Below, piece after piece: positions 22,840 through 36,600 of a DNA stretch of 64,000 bases; the first letter of the stretch is position 1; every line of letters starts with the position of its first letter. This DNA is from Camelus bactrianus (Eukaryota > Chordata > Mammalia > Artiodactyla > Camelidae), in the NCBI RefSeq assembly GCF_048773025.1, contig NC_133556.1, forward strand, positions 5,735,001 to 5,799,000. Direction: 5' to 3'. Below the pieces are notes generated by a model. That model made no database searches, had not been told where the DNA came from, and worked only from the letters and a program-made list of their open reading frames with translations. The position numbers and the translations under genes were made by a program.

Positions 22840-23680
22840 AGCTCTGTAAGAAACCTATTTTAATATTATAAAAGGATACTTCCAGTTTCAGTGTCAACAT
22901 ATAAAGACTTTGGAAATCATAACTCATTTCTTTGTAAGAAAATGATGAGAAAACTGAAAAATCAATGGCTTTTCTTGGACTCATCAGAGAACTGAGGTTG
23001 AATGGCCAATTGACACCCCATAAGCTGGATGGACAGGCAAACCCACAGAATTGAAACTGAGATCTGGTTAACAGCAGAATCAAAACCCAATGGAGCCATA
23101 AACAAGGAGGAATACGTACATGGTCATTCTGACGGATCGCTGGAGGTGGAGTGTGGGTTGGCTTCACAGTGAGAAACTCTGGGGAGCTGCAGTATTGGGG
23201 GAGCTGCATATTTTCATGGGTTTTACCTCCGGGGACCCCATCAAATTCTCAGAGGGGAAAGTTGAGAAAGATCCCTCCTGGCTCTGGCAGGGGGAGAAAG
23301 GATATTTTTTTAAATGTGCCCAGTGTTTTCCGTAACAAAACCCTGGTCCCCAGAGGAAAAGACTTCAGCAGACCCTTACCCAGGGCCACAAAGTGTGGGT
23401 AGCTTACAGCACCCACACGTGTACCCACCAGCTTTGGAGGCTGGGGGTGGGGGCAAGTCTAGGTTGAAATCTGAGATGGTCAAGATCATCTCGAGAAAGT
23501 TCAGAACGAACAGCGGCCAAACTATCTTGTGAGGAGTCTTCATTGGTGCTCCCAGAGCTAGAGTTTCTGTGGTGAAATAAACCTGAGAAATGCTGAATAA
23601 ATACCCCTCCTGAACAGTCATAACACATTAACAGAGTAAAGACTCAGAGAAACTAAGTAAAATAAGAAACTGACTGTGGC
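22840..23680. other. Sequence downstream of TRIM4, no gene recognised
   Basis: Several overlapping short open frames (up to 141 codons, minus strand 22784-23209) have no domain or homology that I recognise. This stretch lies beyond the likely TRIM4 poly(A) site. Confidence 0.3.
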
Positions 23681-23683
23681 AAG

Positions 23684-23727
23684 TTTATTCTGTCTTGTTT
23701 GTGCATCAGAAGCATCAGAAGTTTATT
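23684..23727 (-). terminator. TRIM4: Candidate TRIM4 polyadenylation signals
   Basis: Two AATAAA hexamers on the minus strand, at 23722-23727 and 23684-23689, lie about 340 to 380 bases after the TRIM4 stop codon. Either could end the 3' UTR. No cleavage site can be proven from sequence alone. Confidence 0.5.
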
Positions 23728-24067
23728 TTTAACAAATGGATCCCATCTCACACCTAAGATGAGAGAGGGTCCAATATGAAGACCCAGAAAAGAGACAAAG
23801 GATTATTAATCAGATGGGTAGAGTAAGAAAAAACCTTTTTCTCAGTAATACAGGTGGCTAGCGGAAAGGTAATAAGCAGCAGGGTCTTTTATGTCTGCGC
23901 ACAGGGCGTGCAGGGAGCTGAATGAAGCGTGACGTCGGAATCTGAGTGGCTAGTACTGACGCACCAGCCAGGATCGACATGGAGCAGGTGAAGGACGAGG
24001 GCCAAGGGGTGTGTGTGTCCCGGGCCTGGGGTGTAAGGGAAAGATTCCTGGGCAGGGAAGCACAGCC

Positions 24068-24651
24068 TCATTTCCCACCAGTAGCTGGCGGGAGGACTAA
24101 AGAGGCTAACGGGCTCAACCAGAAGAACGGCCGGAGGCGGGACACAGGACAGGAGAAAGTGTGCAGGTGCGCGCCGTCCGCAGCACTGTAGAAGGAGATC
24201 TCCCCGGCCCCGTGATCGAGGAAGACTCCCACCCGGTGAGGAGCGGGCTCTGGCTTGGTGGGACTTACAGGGGAGCTCGTCAGGGGCCGAAAGCCAGCAG
24301 AACTCCAACAAAGGGCCCAGATCCCCAGCTCGGGGGACATTCTGGAGCCATCGGTAATCCCCATGACGTCTTCCCGACACACCCCCACAGCAATCTCCAG
24401 GCCATCTCGGCTCTCCACTTCCCAGTAGTGCTTCCCTGAAGTGAAAACAGTTTTCCCCAAAACACAGGGTAGGTGCTGAAATCTCTCCACAAAGCCTGTG
24501 GTCTTCTGAGGATTCCTCCAGCCAGTAACGTAGCTCCACGCTGTAGAAAGTAACGGCCAGGAACTGGCTGACGCTCCATTTTTCACGTACTTCCCTTCCT
24601 GGGAGAAGATGAGTTTGGGGTGAGCTGTGTCCTCGGCCACATTTACAGCCA
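24068..24651 (-). CDS. TRIM4: TRIM4 coding exon 6 (PRY-SPRY)
   Basis: The acceptor (ttttctgtgcag) precedes TGGCTGTAAATG, which completes the split valine codon left by exon 5. It encodes VAVNVAEDTAHPK onward, with B30.2 landmarks FTSGKHYWEVE, IAVGVCREDV and RLRPFFWLSPLASL, ending in PPATGGK and a TGA at 24068-24070. It provides the substrate-recognition domain. Confidence 0.95.
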
Positions 24652-27600
24652 CTGCACAGAAAATGAGAACTGAGATCAGTAACACAACAGCCTGCTACCC
24701 ACCCTCCTCCTGAAATGCCCGTCCTTTCCAGCTTCAGTCCCAGCCTTCTCCCATCAGGTTCTGCCAGGGATGAGTCTCAGTCTCTCAGCTGAGCCTCAGC
24801 TGAGCCTAACATGCCATGGTGTGGCCTTTAGCAACCTGAAATCTTCACTTCCCTTCTGCCCTAGAAGACTAAGACCGAGAAAATGCGGAGCTCATTATCT
24901 GATGGCCCCACGTCTTCACCATCAGCATAAAATCTGGAGAAATGGTACCAAATTCTGACTTGTTGAACCAGGTTCTCCGCAGGTACACACAGATGTCCTC
25001 AGGAACAAGGTCTCCCTGCCCCGGTTCCAGTTTTCACTGGGCGTCTCCACAAGATACCCAGAACCCAATTCAGAGCATCCTAAGTCCCTTCCAGTCCCTT
25101 GAGAGTAACCCTCCCCGCAGACATCTCGTCTTCTGTGTTCTCTGAGGGGTGAGAACATTACTTCCACTCGGAACACACGCACTTGGAAATCTCGAGCTTA
25201 TCTGATCCTTCCTCTGACTTTGGTGGCTAGTTAATCCCAAGTCCTGTCAGCTCTCCCTCTGAAACATCACTCAGGCTCTTTTCTTCCTCTCCTTTCTCAC
25301 TGCCAGTGTCTTCATCCAGACCTTCAGCATCTTTCACTGTAGCTGTTGTCTGCAACATCCTCCCTGGGCTCCCTGCCTCCAAATTCTCTTCCCTCCCAGA
25401 CTCTCCATGTCTCTCTAGTTTATTGAGAGTTGTTTGTGTGCATTTTTTAAAAATCAGAAATGGATGTTAGATTTTGACAAAGGCTTTTTCTGCATCTACT
25501 GAGATGTTCAAATTGTCCTTCTTTAATTTGCTAATGTGGTGCATTACATAGGTTTGCAAATGTTAAACCAAACCTGCTTTTCTGTGATAAATCCCATCTG
25601 GTTGTGATGTATTATACACTGTTGAATTCAATTTGCTAAAATTTTCTTTGGAATTCTTCTTTGTTCATGAGGGACACTGCTCTACAGTTCTTTTTGCTTG
25701 TAATACCTTTGTCTAATTTTGGTATCATGGTGATACAAGCCTCACAGAACAAACTAGGAATATAGTCTCTTCAGTTTTTTAAGAGTTTGTGTAGAATAAG
25801 TATTTCTTAAATGCTTGGTGAATTCACCAGTGAAGACATTGGGAAGGTTTCTAACTAGAACACGAACTTCTGTAGTAGAAATAAGGTTAGTCCAGTTGTC
25901 TGTTTTTTCTTGAGTCAGCTTTGGCCATTTGTGTCTTTTTAGGACTTTGTCCATTTCACCTACATTGTCAGATTTATCAGCTTAAATTGCTAGTAATATC
26001 CTCTGACTACCCTTTTAATATCTATAGAAGCTGCAGTGTTGAGGCCTCTCTCATTCTTGATGCTAGTAATGTGTGTCTCCCCTTCTTTTCCTGGTCATTC
26101 TGCTTAAAGTATTATCAATAAAGTTGATATTCTCAAAGAAAACGCTTTTGGTTCCACTAATTTTTGTTCTTCTGTATTCCACTGCCATTGCAATTCCATT
26201 CTGCTCTGATTTCCATTACTTCTATTCTTCTGTTTCTCGGGGGCTTCATTTGCTCTTCTTTTTCTAGTGTCTTAAGGTAGAAACTGATGTCACTGATTTA
26301 AGAACCTTCTCCTTTTCTAATATAGGTGGTTAGGACTAGAAATTTCCCCGTGAGTATTGCTTTAGCTGTTTCCCACAAATTCTGACATGTTGTGTTTTCC
26401 TTTTCTTTCAGTTCAAAGTACTTCCTATATATATATATATATAATTCCCTTTTGATTTCACCTTTAATTCATGGGTTACTGAGAAGTGTGTTACTTAATT
26501 TCCTAACATTTGGGGATTTCCCAAAGTTTGTTTTTTGTTTGTTTATTTGTTTACTGATTTCTAACTCACATGCATTGAGGTCAGAGAACATACTCTGTAT
26601 GGCTTGAATCCTTTTGAATGTTGAGATTCATCTTATGGCCCACCTTGTTCTACCTTGGAGAATGGTCCATGTACACTCAAAAAGAATTTGTATTCCGCTG
26701 TTGTTTGGTGCAGTGAGGTCAGGCTGGTCGACAGTGTTATTCAAGTTGACTGACAGTGTTACTCAGTCTACTTTACGATTTTCTGCCTGCTTGTTATAAA
26801 AAATGTTTTTAAGAGATATTGAAAATTCCAGCTATAACTGGATTTTTCAGTTTCTCCTTGCAGCTTTATTAGTTCTTGCTTAATATATTTTGAAGCTCTG
26901 TTATTAGGCGTATAAATGTTTAGAACTGTTACATCCTCCTGATAAACTGACCCCTTTATCGTGAGGAACTGACTTTATCTCTGGTAATATTCTTTGCTCT
27001 GAAACCTACTTGATGTTAATAGAACCACTCCAGATTTCTCCTGACTAAATGTATAGCATGTGTATGTATCTTTCTCCATTATTTTACTTCTAACATATGT
27101 TAGCCTTTATATTTAATGTTTGTTTCTTACAGCATATAGTTGGGTCTTGCTTTTTCAATCCAATCCAACCAATCTCTCCCGTTTGAGTAGGATATTCAGG
27201 CCATTTATACTTAATATTAATACGATTAGGTTTGTGTCTATCATCTTGTGTTTTCTATTTGTCCTACTTTTTTCCTCTTTTTTGCCTTCTTTCCGATTAA
27301 CCAAGTATTTTTATGATTCCACTTTATCTCCTTTGTTGACTTATCAGCTGTAACTGTTTTATTTCAGCAGCTGCCATAAGGTTTGTAGTATAACCTCTAC
27401 CTTAACAGCCTGTCTTCAAGTGGTATTATACCACTCCACGTGTAAGACCTGTGTAAATGGTAGACTTCCATTTCCCCTCCTTCATGCAACCATTGTACAT
27501 TTTACTTGCAAATGTGTTATAAACTCCAAAAATGTTATTTTCTATCTGTTTAAACAGACAGTTACTGTATTTGTCAGGGTTCTCCAGAGAACAGAACCAG

Positions 27601-30600
27601 TAGGAGATGTGTGTATAAAGAGAGATTATAAGGAATTGGCTCACGTGATTATGGTGACTGGGAAGTCCAGATCCACGGTGTGTGACAGCAGCAAGACCCA
27701 GGGAAAACTGATGTTCCAGTTCAAAGGCCAGAAAGAACCAAAGCTGCAGGTAGAGTCCCAAGGCAGTCTGCTGTAGAATGCTCTCTTGTTCAGCGGGAAA
27801 AAAATCAGCTCCTTATTCTATTCAGGCCTTCGACTGATTAGATTAGGCCCACCAGCATTACACAGAGCAAGCCATTTGACTCAAGTTTCCTGATTTAAAT
27901 ATTAATCTCACCCAAAAACACTCTCACGGCAACACCCAAAATAATGTTTGACCAGATGTCAAATTAACCATCCCTATTATCTTTTAATGAGATTTAATAT
28001 AAAATACGTATTTCTTTGTCATTACCATTTCAGAAGATCTTTTATTCCTTTGTGTCAATCTGACTGCCACCTGGTATCACTTCCCTTCTGCTTGAAGGAC
28101 TTCATCTAACATTTATTGTAGTGTTGGTCTGCTGGTGGTAAACACTTTCAGTTTTAGGTTATCTGCAAACATCTTTATTTCCCCTTGTTTCTGAAGGGTA
28201 ATTTTTTGCCAGGAATGAAACTCCAGGTTAACAATTTTTCCTTTCAGTCCTTTTAAGATTCCACTCATCTGCACTGCTTGAGTAAAGTGATGTTATCTTT
28301 ATCTTTGTTCCACTGTTGGTTAACTTGCTGCCTTTTTTTTACTTGCTGCCTTTAAAATTTTCTCTTTGTCACTGGTTTTGGTGTTTTCATCTTCTTTCTC
28401 GTGCTTAGGGTTTGCTGAGTTTCTTGGATCTGTGTACTTACAGTTTTCATCAAATTTGGAAAGGCTGGTCATTATTTCTTCATACGTTTTTCCTGTCTCA
28501 TCCCCATCCCACTCCTCTCCTTGAGGGATCCCAAGCACCCACCACACGTAAGGCTGCAGGAAGGTGTCCCCAGCTCACTGAGCTATTCTCATTGTCTAAG
28601 TTTCTCTGCTTCATCCTGCAGTTCCCACTGCTCTGCCTTCAGGCTCACTGAGCTTCTCTCCCGCAGGGTCCAATCGCCTGTGAATCCCAGCCAGCTTGTT
28701 CTTCACCTCAGTCACTGTAGTTCTCATCTCTAGATGCTAGATCTGGGATTTCCTTTCATCCTCCATGTCCCTAATGCCTCTTACAAAATAGTTAAAAATA
28801 ACTGTATCAATGTCCTTCTGTGTTTACTCTAGCATCCAGGGTAATCCTGGGTCGGTTTCAGTTGATTATTCTCCCCATCACGGGTCACGTTTTCCTGCCC
28901 TTCTGCCTGCCCGGTAATCTTCGACTAGATGCCAGACATTGTGATTTCACATTGTTTGGTGCTCATTTTAAAAAATTCCTTTCAATCTTCTTGAGCTTTG
29001 TCCTGGGATGCAGTTCCTTGGAAGTAACTTCATCCTTTGGGTCTTGCTTTCATGATTTGTAAAGTGGGTCCAAAGCAGTGCTCAGTGTAGGGTTAATTAT
29101 TCCCCACTAATGAGGCAAGATTTTCCCAAGAACTCTACCCAGTGCCCTGTGATGTAAGAGTTTTCCAGAGGCTGGTAGGAACAGGCATGGCTCCTGGCCC
29201 TGTGTGAGCACCAGAACTATTACTTATCATTTTGGAAATTTCCTTCCACAACCTTGGAAGTTCTTCACAAGCGTGTACTCTGCTTGCTCAGTACTCCACT
29301 CAGTACTCATGGGGTGTCTCTGCAGATCAGGGTTCTCTCGCTGTCCAGCTCTCTCCTCTCCAGGACTCTAAACTCTCACTGCTTTGTTCTCCCTGGCTTC
29401 TCAGCTCCATCCTCAACTCAGGGGATCCACCTGGCTCCCCGTTACCCTCCCCGAGGTGGCCTGGAAACTCCCTTGAGGCCGTAGGCTGGGGCCATCACAG
29501 GGCTCCCCTCAGTTGTTTCACACATTTCCCATGGATCTCTGTCCTTCATTGCCTGATGTCCACTGTTTTAAAAACTGCTGTTTTATGTATCATCTGTTTT
29601 GGGGTTTTTCGGTTAACTAAGTTTCAGGTGAGTCATTCTAGTCCCTGTTACTTCATCGTAGCTGGAAGTGGACATCCACAGCATGGTTCTCACTCAGGGA
29701 TGCACGCGAGAACTGAGTGCACAGCGTTACAACGCGTGTGTGCCTTGGTACTTCCCTGGAGATCCAGTAAGTTTATCTTCAGTCTCTCCTACATTCATCT
29801 TCTTAACCTTAGTTTCTGCCTTTCCTCATGTGCACCTTATGGCTGAGTCACATCAGACACCCTCCCCTCCATTTTCTCCACAACTTAGCTCAAGCTGCTG
29901 CCTCTGTTTAGAAGAGTAGACCCTCATTTTCCACTTGGCAAACTCCTACTCAACCTTCAAATGCCCAAACAACTGTCACCTCTGCCGGGAAAACTCTCCC
30001 ACTTCAGCCCCAACAGAAATCTTCCTCTGTGCTTCTGAATTGTTTTATTCTACCACTGATAAGCCCTGGATCCCACCATGTTACAGTAAGCGGTATGTGT
30101 CTGTCTCTCCAACTGGCTTATGAATTCACAGGAAGGTCTTTTTCTTTTTGTGTCACTAGTACCTTACAACACACTGTGTGTGTTTAACAGACGTTCCTTG
30201 AATGAAGCATATATCCATTTACTCCTAAGTACTTATTACCATTTTCCTGACCTTCCTGTTAGCTGCATGCTTTGTTTCCTCTTTCCTTTCCAGACATCTC
30301 TCACTGTTCATTCTCTGATTTGGAAGGTTTCTAGGGAGCTCCAACTCCCAGAAATTCTGCTCACCTTGGAATCGCTTCAGCATTTCCTTCATCATCGGTA
30401 GCTGGCACTGAGTCTTCACTTTCAGAACTTCAAAGGAATAGTTCACATCCTGGTTCTCACTCCTAAAAAAGGACAGAAGGCTGCACTTCTCAGGAGACAG
30501 CCACGACCCCCAGCTCCCACCCGAAGGTTCCAAGCCCAAAGCTCAGCTACTTCTCTCCCATTCCTCCCGGCAAAAGTGAACAGGAGAATTCCTCCCCCAA

Positions 30601-33600
30601 CCCCTCAGATCAACGCCCAGATCACTACGGAGCCCAGGCCTTGTCTCCCCTCTGCTCGGCCTGTACCGTTACCACTCCGCTCAAGCCCCCAGAGAAAAGC
30701 AAGAGCTCATACCTGGTCAACACATCTTTTGGATTCTGTGAAGAGAAGAAAGAAATAAGTCACGTACCTTCTCCTTGAGACCTAGTACCCAACCTTGTAA
30801 GCAGGTATTTTTCTGTCTGTTGCTTCTGTTAGCATAACATATGATCTCATGCTGCCAAAGCCAATGGACTAACACAATGCAGTCTTTTTTCCATGTGGCC
30901 CCACTGAGCTATTTAACAATGTCGACCAATCCTTTCCTGGGAACTCTATTCTTTCTCCTCCTGGCTTTTTGCCTACTTCTCCACCTATCCTCTCTCAATC
31001 ACAGACAAATGTTAGTGAGGATGTAGTGGGAATATAAAATGGTTCGGCCACTTTGGAAGACAGTTTGGCAGTGTCTCAAAAAGTTAAATATAAATAAACC
31101 ATACAGCATAACAATTCTGCTCCTACTACTTACCCAAGAGAAATGGAAACATAAGTCCACACAAAGAATGGCAGGCAAATGTCCAAAGCAGCATCATTCA
31201 TAATAACCCAAAAAGTGGAAACAACCCAAACATCCATCGATTTGTAAACAGACTAAAAAAACCTGGAATAGTCCACAATGCAATATATGCAACAACACGA
31301 GCGACCTTCAGAAACATCATACCAAGTGAAAGAATCCACACACAAAACCACATATTGTATGATTCTGTTTATATATTTAGAAATGGCAAGTCTGTAGAGT
31401 CAGAAAGTAGGCTGTCTGGGGCCGGGGGTAGGAACAGAGCTTAACTGTAAACAAGCACAAAGGGGTCTTAAGGGGGCAATGGAAATGGTCTAAAACTGGA
31501 CTGTGGTAATAATGATTGCACAACTTGGTAAAATCATAAAAATCACTCAATTTGTCCACTTAAAATGGGTGTATTATATGATATGTACATCCTACATCAA
31601 GTAAGCTGGTTTTTTAAAGAGTATGTGAAAAGTACTCAGTCTCATTAGTCATCAGGGAAATGACACCTATCTTTTGGGAGAAGGGAAGAGGTGCTGACTG
31701 AGGGCAGAGACAACATTATACACCATTCAAATGGACAGATCAGTAAAACAAATTCAAGAGAACTTTAGGCTCTGAGATCCTCCAATCCAACTCTACCTGC
31801 TCCAGCCACTTCCCTAGCCTTGCATTTGTTGGCTGATGCACCTTTTGGTAAGAATTCTGCTGGTTCAGTTGTATCTTTGAGGTTTCAGATTCTGACTAAA
31901 TGTTGAACCCATATTTTAAAAAGTGTTTAAATGTGTTATTTCAAAGATTCTGCTATAGTATATATTTGGGTATGTAATTGGAACTTCACTGCTCTAGGAA
32001 GCTGTAGAAGTTCTAGACAATTCTTGGAAATCATTACATTTAGATAACATGTAACGCCCAGTTAGCAGTTTCTTGCTGAAAGTAACAGGTGGGTGGGCCC
32101 ATGTTTCTCTCTTCCTTAAGAGAATAGAATGTTGCTTCCTTCTGATGAGGGAAAAAACAAGTAATGTAGATTGAAGGTATTCTTGAGAGCTCCCTTCAAT
32201 GGTTCTTTCATCCTCAGTCACATGATATGGAGGAAAAGAGAAGTTCTGAGGGATCTGAGACCAAAGGTGCATTATTTCAGCCAAAAAAAAAAAAGGATAG
32301 TCACAAATGTAGAATCTTACCCAAAAATTGAACACTATAAGGACCCCTTTACCTCAGAGGATATAAAGGTAAAGACTAACTCAAAGAAAGGGCTTTAGAT
32401 AACAAACTGATCTAATGACCCAAATCTAAGTACTAATGAGTTAGAATTGTAATAAATTAGAATTATAATCTTTAAAAGGTTGCTGGATATTAGAAATTAC
32501 TTAAATTAATGTACCAATCAAAATCTGGGGCTAAGAACAAAGGTATATGAAGCTATGACTGTAATGATTAAAAATCAGTGAGAAAGACACATTTCTCTTA
32601 GAAACTTTTGACACAATTATCTACTTTGTGCGTTTCTATTTGCTTTGTTTTACTGTCTTAACAAAGAATCATAAACACGTAAGTAAAATGAGTAGAAAAG
32701 TTTTAGATGTGCTTCATATCCTAAACTATTAGACCAGGAGAATCTAAGTGTCTCATATTACCCAAGTTCATCAGACCTAAATTTCACATTAATTTTCTTT
32801 GAATAGTGAACCTTTGACTCTTTAATTGTATAATAACAATATCAACACAATTATCAACAGAGATAATTAACCCCACTTGAAGGTGAATGTCTTCTATTAA
32901 TCCCACGCACCGGGAAGAACACTCAGGTCTAAAAGCAACAGTGAGTTCGCGCAGTGCTGTGCCCCGGCCTGTCTCACCTGGAGCAGCTCCAGGCTGGAGC
33001 TCTGGCTCTTCTCCGCCACCTCTAAGATGAGCTTCTTTAAGGAACTGATCATCTGATTGAGCCTTACTGTGTTCTCTTTATGCTTCCTCTTTGTCTCCTC
33101 TTCTTCTTTGCTCAGCCTCTGGAGAAACAACTGCTCCTCTTCAGCCAGGAAGAGGTGCAGCTTTGCAAACTCGGCGCTGAATCTCATTCGCTGATTCTTC
33201 ATTTTCTCCTACAGCCACGTGAGATTTGCTCAGTCCTTGTTCTGCCTGGCCCTGGTGCCTAAATTCCTCACACATGACGCCCCACCAATCCAAATCACCT
33301 CCCCCAGAAAAAGCTCCAGCCCACCCCCTGCAAATTCCCCCTAGTCATTTACTGACACCTACTTGGTGTCTCTGTACTGGTCTTTAGAGGATTAATTCAT
33401 TCTTTGTAGCATCTGGGTCTCTACTAAGACAGCAGTGCCTTGTTGGTACACTTTTTAAACAAAAGTGCACTTTGACATCTATTGTTCAGCTTAGCCCTCA
33501 GGACACCTACCGTTCAGTTATGTTAAATCTTAGATGGGTGTGTGGGCCCACAACGTGCCTCCCAACTAGACCAGCATCTCTGGAAGCGAAGTCCATTTAC

Positions 33601-36600
33601 TTTCCACAGTGCCACAGACCCAAATCAACTCCAACCTAGGGCAAAGGTGGGAAGGAGAGGGGTGCTGCCCTAGAGGTATGGGGATGAAGTGTGTGGAACT
33701 CATGCTGCCCAAAGCCACAGGTCAGCAGGGAGAGATACTTCCTGTTCTGTCACCGCATCTGCAAGGGGCCTGACAACTGATGACATCCTGCAAGCTCTTC
33801 CCAGCAAAACCCCCTGAGCAGCCCCAGACTGAAAGGACCTCAAAGGCAATAAATGCCCAATCACTTCTGCTGTTACCTTCCACTCTGTAGCATTCTTCAC
33901 TTCCAAGTCCTGGATATGCAGGGCTTTCTTCATCTTGGCTGTCAGACTACGCTGAGTCTTCAGAAGTTTTTCCTGCCAGCAGAAACACACTTAAGTAAGA
34001 AATCATCTCTCTGCATCTTCCCTGTTCAAGAGCTAAAAGCTACCTAATCCCAACAGGGGATGAGATTGAGAAAATGCTGAAAACGACCACAGGCCAATGC
34101 TTAAGAACTATTCTGGTCTAAAATCATCATAACACTATATAGAGTTTGCCTATTAAATAGACAAAAGCTAAAAATTATTGGAAGATTAATAAATACCTAG
34201 TACTGGCAAGGGAGAAAGCCTCTGGCACAGTAACAGTGCGAGAGTAAAAAGGTCCCACCTTTTTGAAAGGCAACAGGCAGGATTTAGCAAAATTTAAAAT
34301 ATGCATAATCCTATTTCCAACAAGAATACCCAACAAAACACAGGCAAAAATAATCAAATGTATAGGAATGTTCACTGAGACGTTATTATCCATCAATGGG
34401 GAATTATTAATAAATTACAGTAGACTGATACTCTGCATCAACTTCAGGCAGCTCTCAATATATTTACATGTTATATTAAGTTAAAACCAGGCTATAAAAC
34501 AATACATACTGTATAATTCTGTTTTGAAAAGAACAAATCTATGTGTGTCTGTGCATGTGTGTGTGTTTGTATTTGAACAAAAGGAGAATCTGGAAGGATA
34601 TGTACCTAAGTATTATTAACACAGCTTATCTCTGGGGAATAGGAATGGCCTGGAAGTTACAGGGGAAAGGATGGGAAATTTTATAAATGTCTGTTTTATT
34701 TGAATTTCTATAAGAGGCATATACTCTTCTTGCAATTTAAAAACACGGGAAAAAAGCTATTAAAAGCTACTTAAGCTATTAAAAAAATTAAGTGAGTCAA
34801 TTAGAACAAAGTAGGCCAGAGAGGGGGAGCACCTAACAGCAGAACGTCAGGCATGACCTCAGAGACAGAGGTAGACAGGTGAGAGACACACACGAATCAC
34901 TGTCACATTTGATGTATGTGTAAAGCCCGTACTGAGCTAAACAGCTCCTCTGAATGTGACCAAGATTTTAAGTTTTCACTTTTGTCTGCTAATAAGAGTA
35001 AATAGAACTTTTCAATTTTTAAAAGTTCTTAATTCCAATGTGTATCAATTATCCTGTTCCATTATCCAAGACTCTACCTAAGTCTTTCTGTATTCTGCCA
35101 CAGTTGGGATCTTAAGAGGTCCCCAGTCTTTGGAGATCAGAAAACTTCCTGCAATAACAGAAACTCCCACAAGGCGGCAGGAGGACTACACCAAGCATTT
35201 CAAAGCCGGGTAGAGGTACCAGAAGTTTAAAAAAAAAAATCACTTCTCTCCATTTAATGTCAGACAATAGTTTGTATAGAACACTATAATAAAAGTAGAG
35301 CACACATTTATAGAATGAAGACATTTGCTGACTTGCGATCACGTAGTTCAAATGACATTAAACTTCAAATCAGATCTGAGTTTCAGTCTAGATCTTCACA
35401 AACTAGCTATGATCTGTGATCAAGTCAGCCTCACGTTTCCGGGGCTGCAGCTTCCTCATGAGGACACCTAGACTAGACGGCCTTTTCTTAAACACCATCC
35501 CAGCTCTCAGGGTCTGTGAATTTCAGTCACTGTAACCACCACGCTCAATCTGAGCAGGCAGGCTACCTCCAAAATACATGTCAAATCTGCCTACTGGCCG
35601 TCCCCCACTGCCACCTCCTAGTTCAAACACCCATCGCCTCTTGTCTGGACAACAGTCAGCTCATGACTGGTCTCCCTACTTCCAACCTTGTCCTTCTCTC
35701 ATCCAGTGTCCACAGAGCAGCCCGAATAATCTTTCTGAAAACCAGTCAGATCACATCACTCTCCTGCTTAAGATTCTCCATTGGCTTTCCTCGTCACCAA
35801 GAAAATTCAAACGCCTCGTGGCCCGACACACCCCCACCCTCGCCTGCGTCTCCCAGCTCATCCATGCTACTTTTCCCCTTGCTCGTGAAGCTCCACGTGC
35901 ACAGCTCTTCTTCAGCTCTGTACATACGTCCTGCTCTTCCCAGATTCAGGGTCTGGGATTTGCTATCTGTTGCCTGGTATGTTCTTCCCACAGTTCCTCA
36001 GGGTGCTGATTCCTCATCCATCAAGTCTCAACTGAAATGTCACCTCCTCAGAGAAGGCTACCCTGTCCCCTTATGAAAGCCCTCATCACTTCTCTGGCAT
36101 GGCACGTTCTTTCTTTCACAGCACGTTATCACCATCTGTGATTATCTGTCTGGTGCTTACCACCGCCATCCCAGCTAGACTGCGCGCTCCCCGGTCTTCT
36201 CACCACTGTATTCCCAGCGTTGTGTCTGGTACAGCGTCTGACACAGATGAGTGGTTCAAGAAATATTTGTTAAGTGAATTCACAGCAACGGAGGGATTAG
36301 CTCCCAGAGTCAGCAGACTAAATTGTGGCATGAGAGAAGGCAGAGTTGTGCTTAGAAGCCTTTTCCATGCAGACAATTTGCTCCGTGAGGTTCATCAAGC
36401 CATTTCTCTTTCTCCGTTCTCTTTTTCTCCCCCAGCACGCATGACTCTCTTAAAAACAACTTCTCTAAAAGATTTTCTGAGATTTCCCTCTGTGAAGGTA
36501 ATAAGATGTAGCTCCGTGGTTCTCTATCCTATCTGGGCATTCAAATCACCTAGAGAACTTTTAAACAATGTTCATGCCAAGGGCCCCACCAACTGAATCA

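Noticed and set aside
35516-36076. 186-codon plus-strand frame
   Set aside because: It lies entirely within an L2 LINE 3' end inside TRIM4 intron 1 and overlaps another frame in the same repeat.
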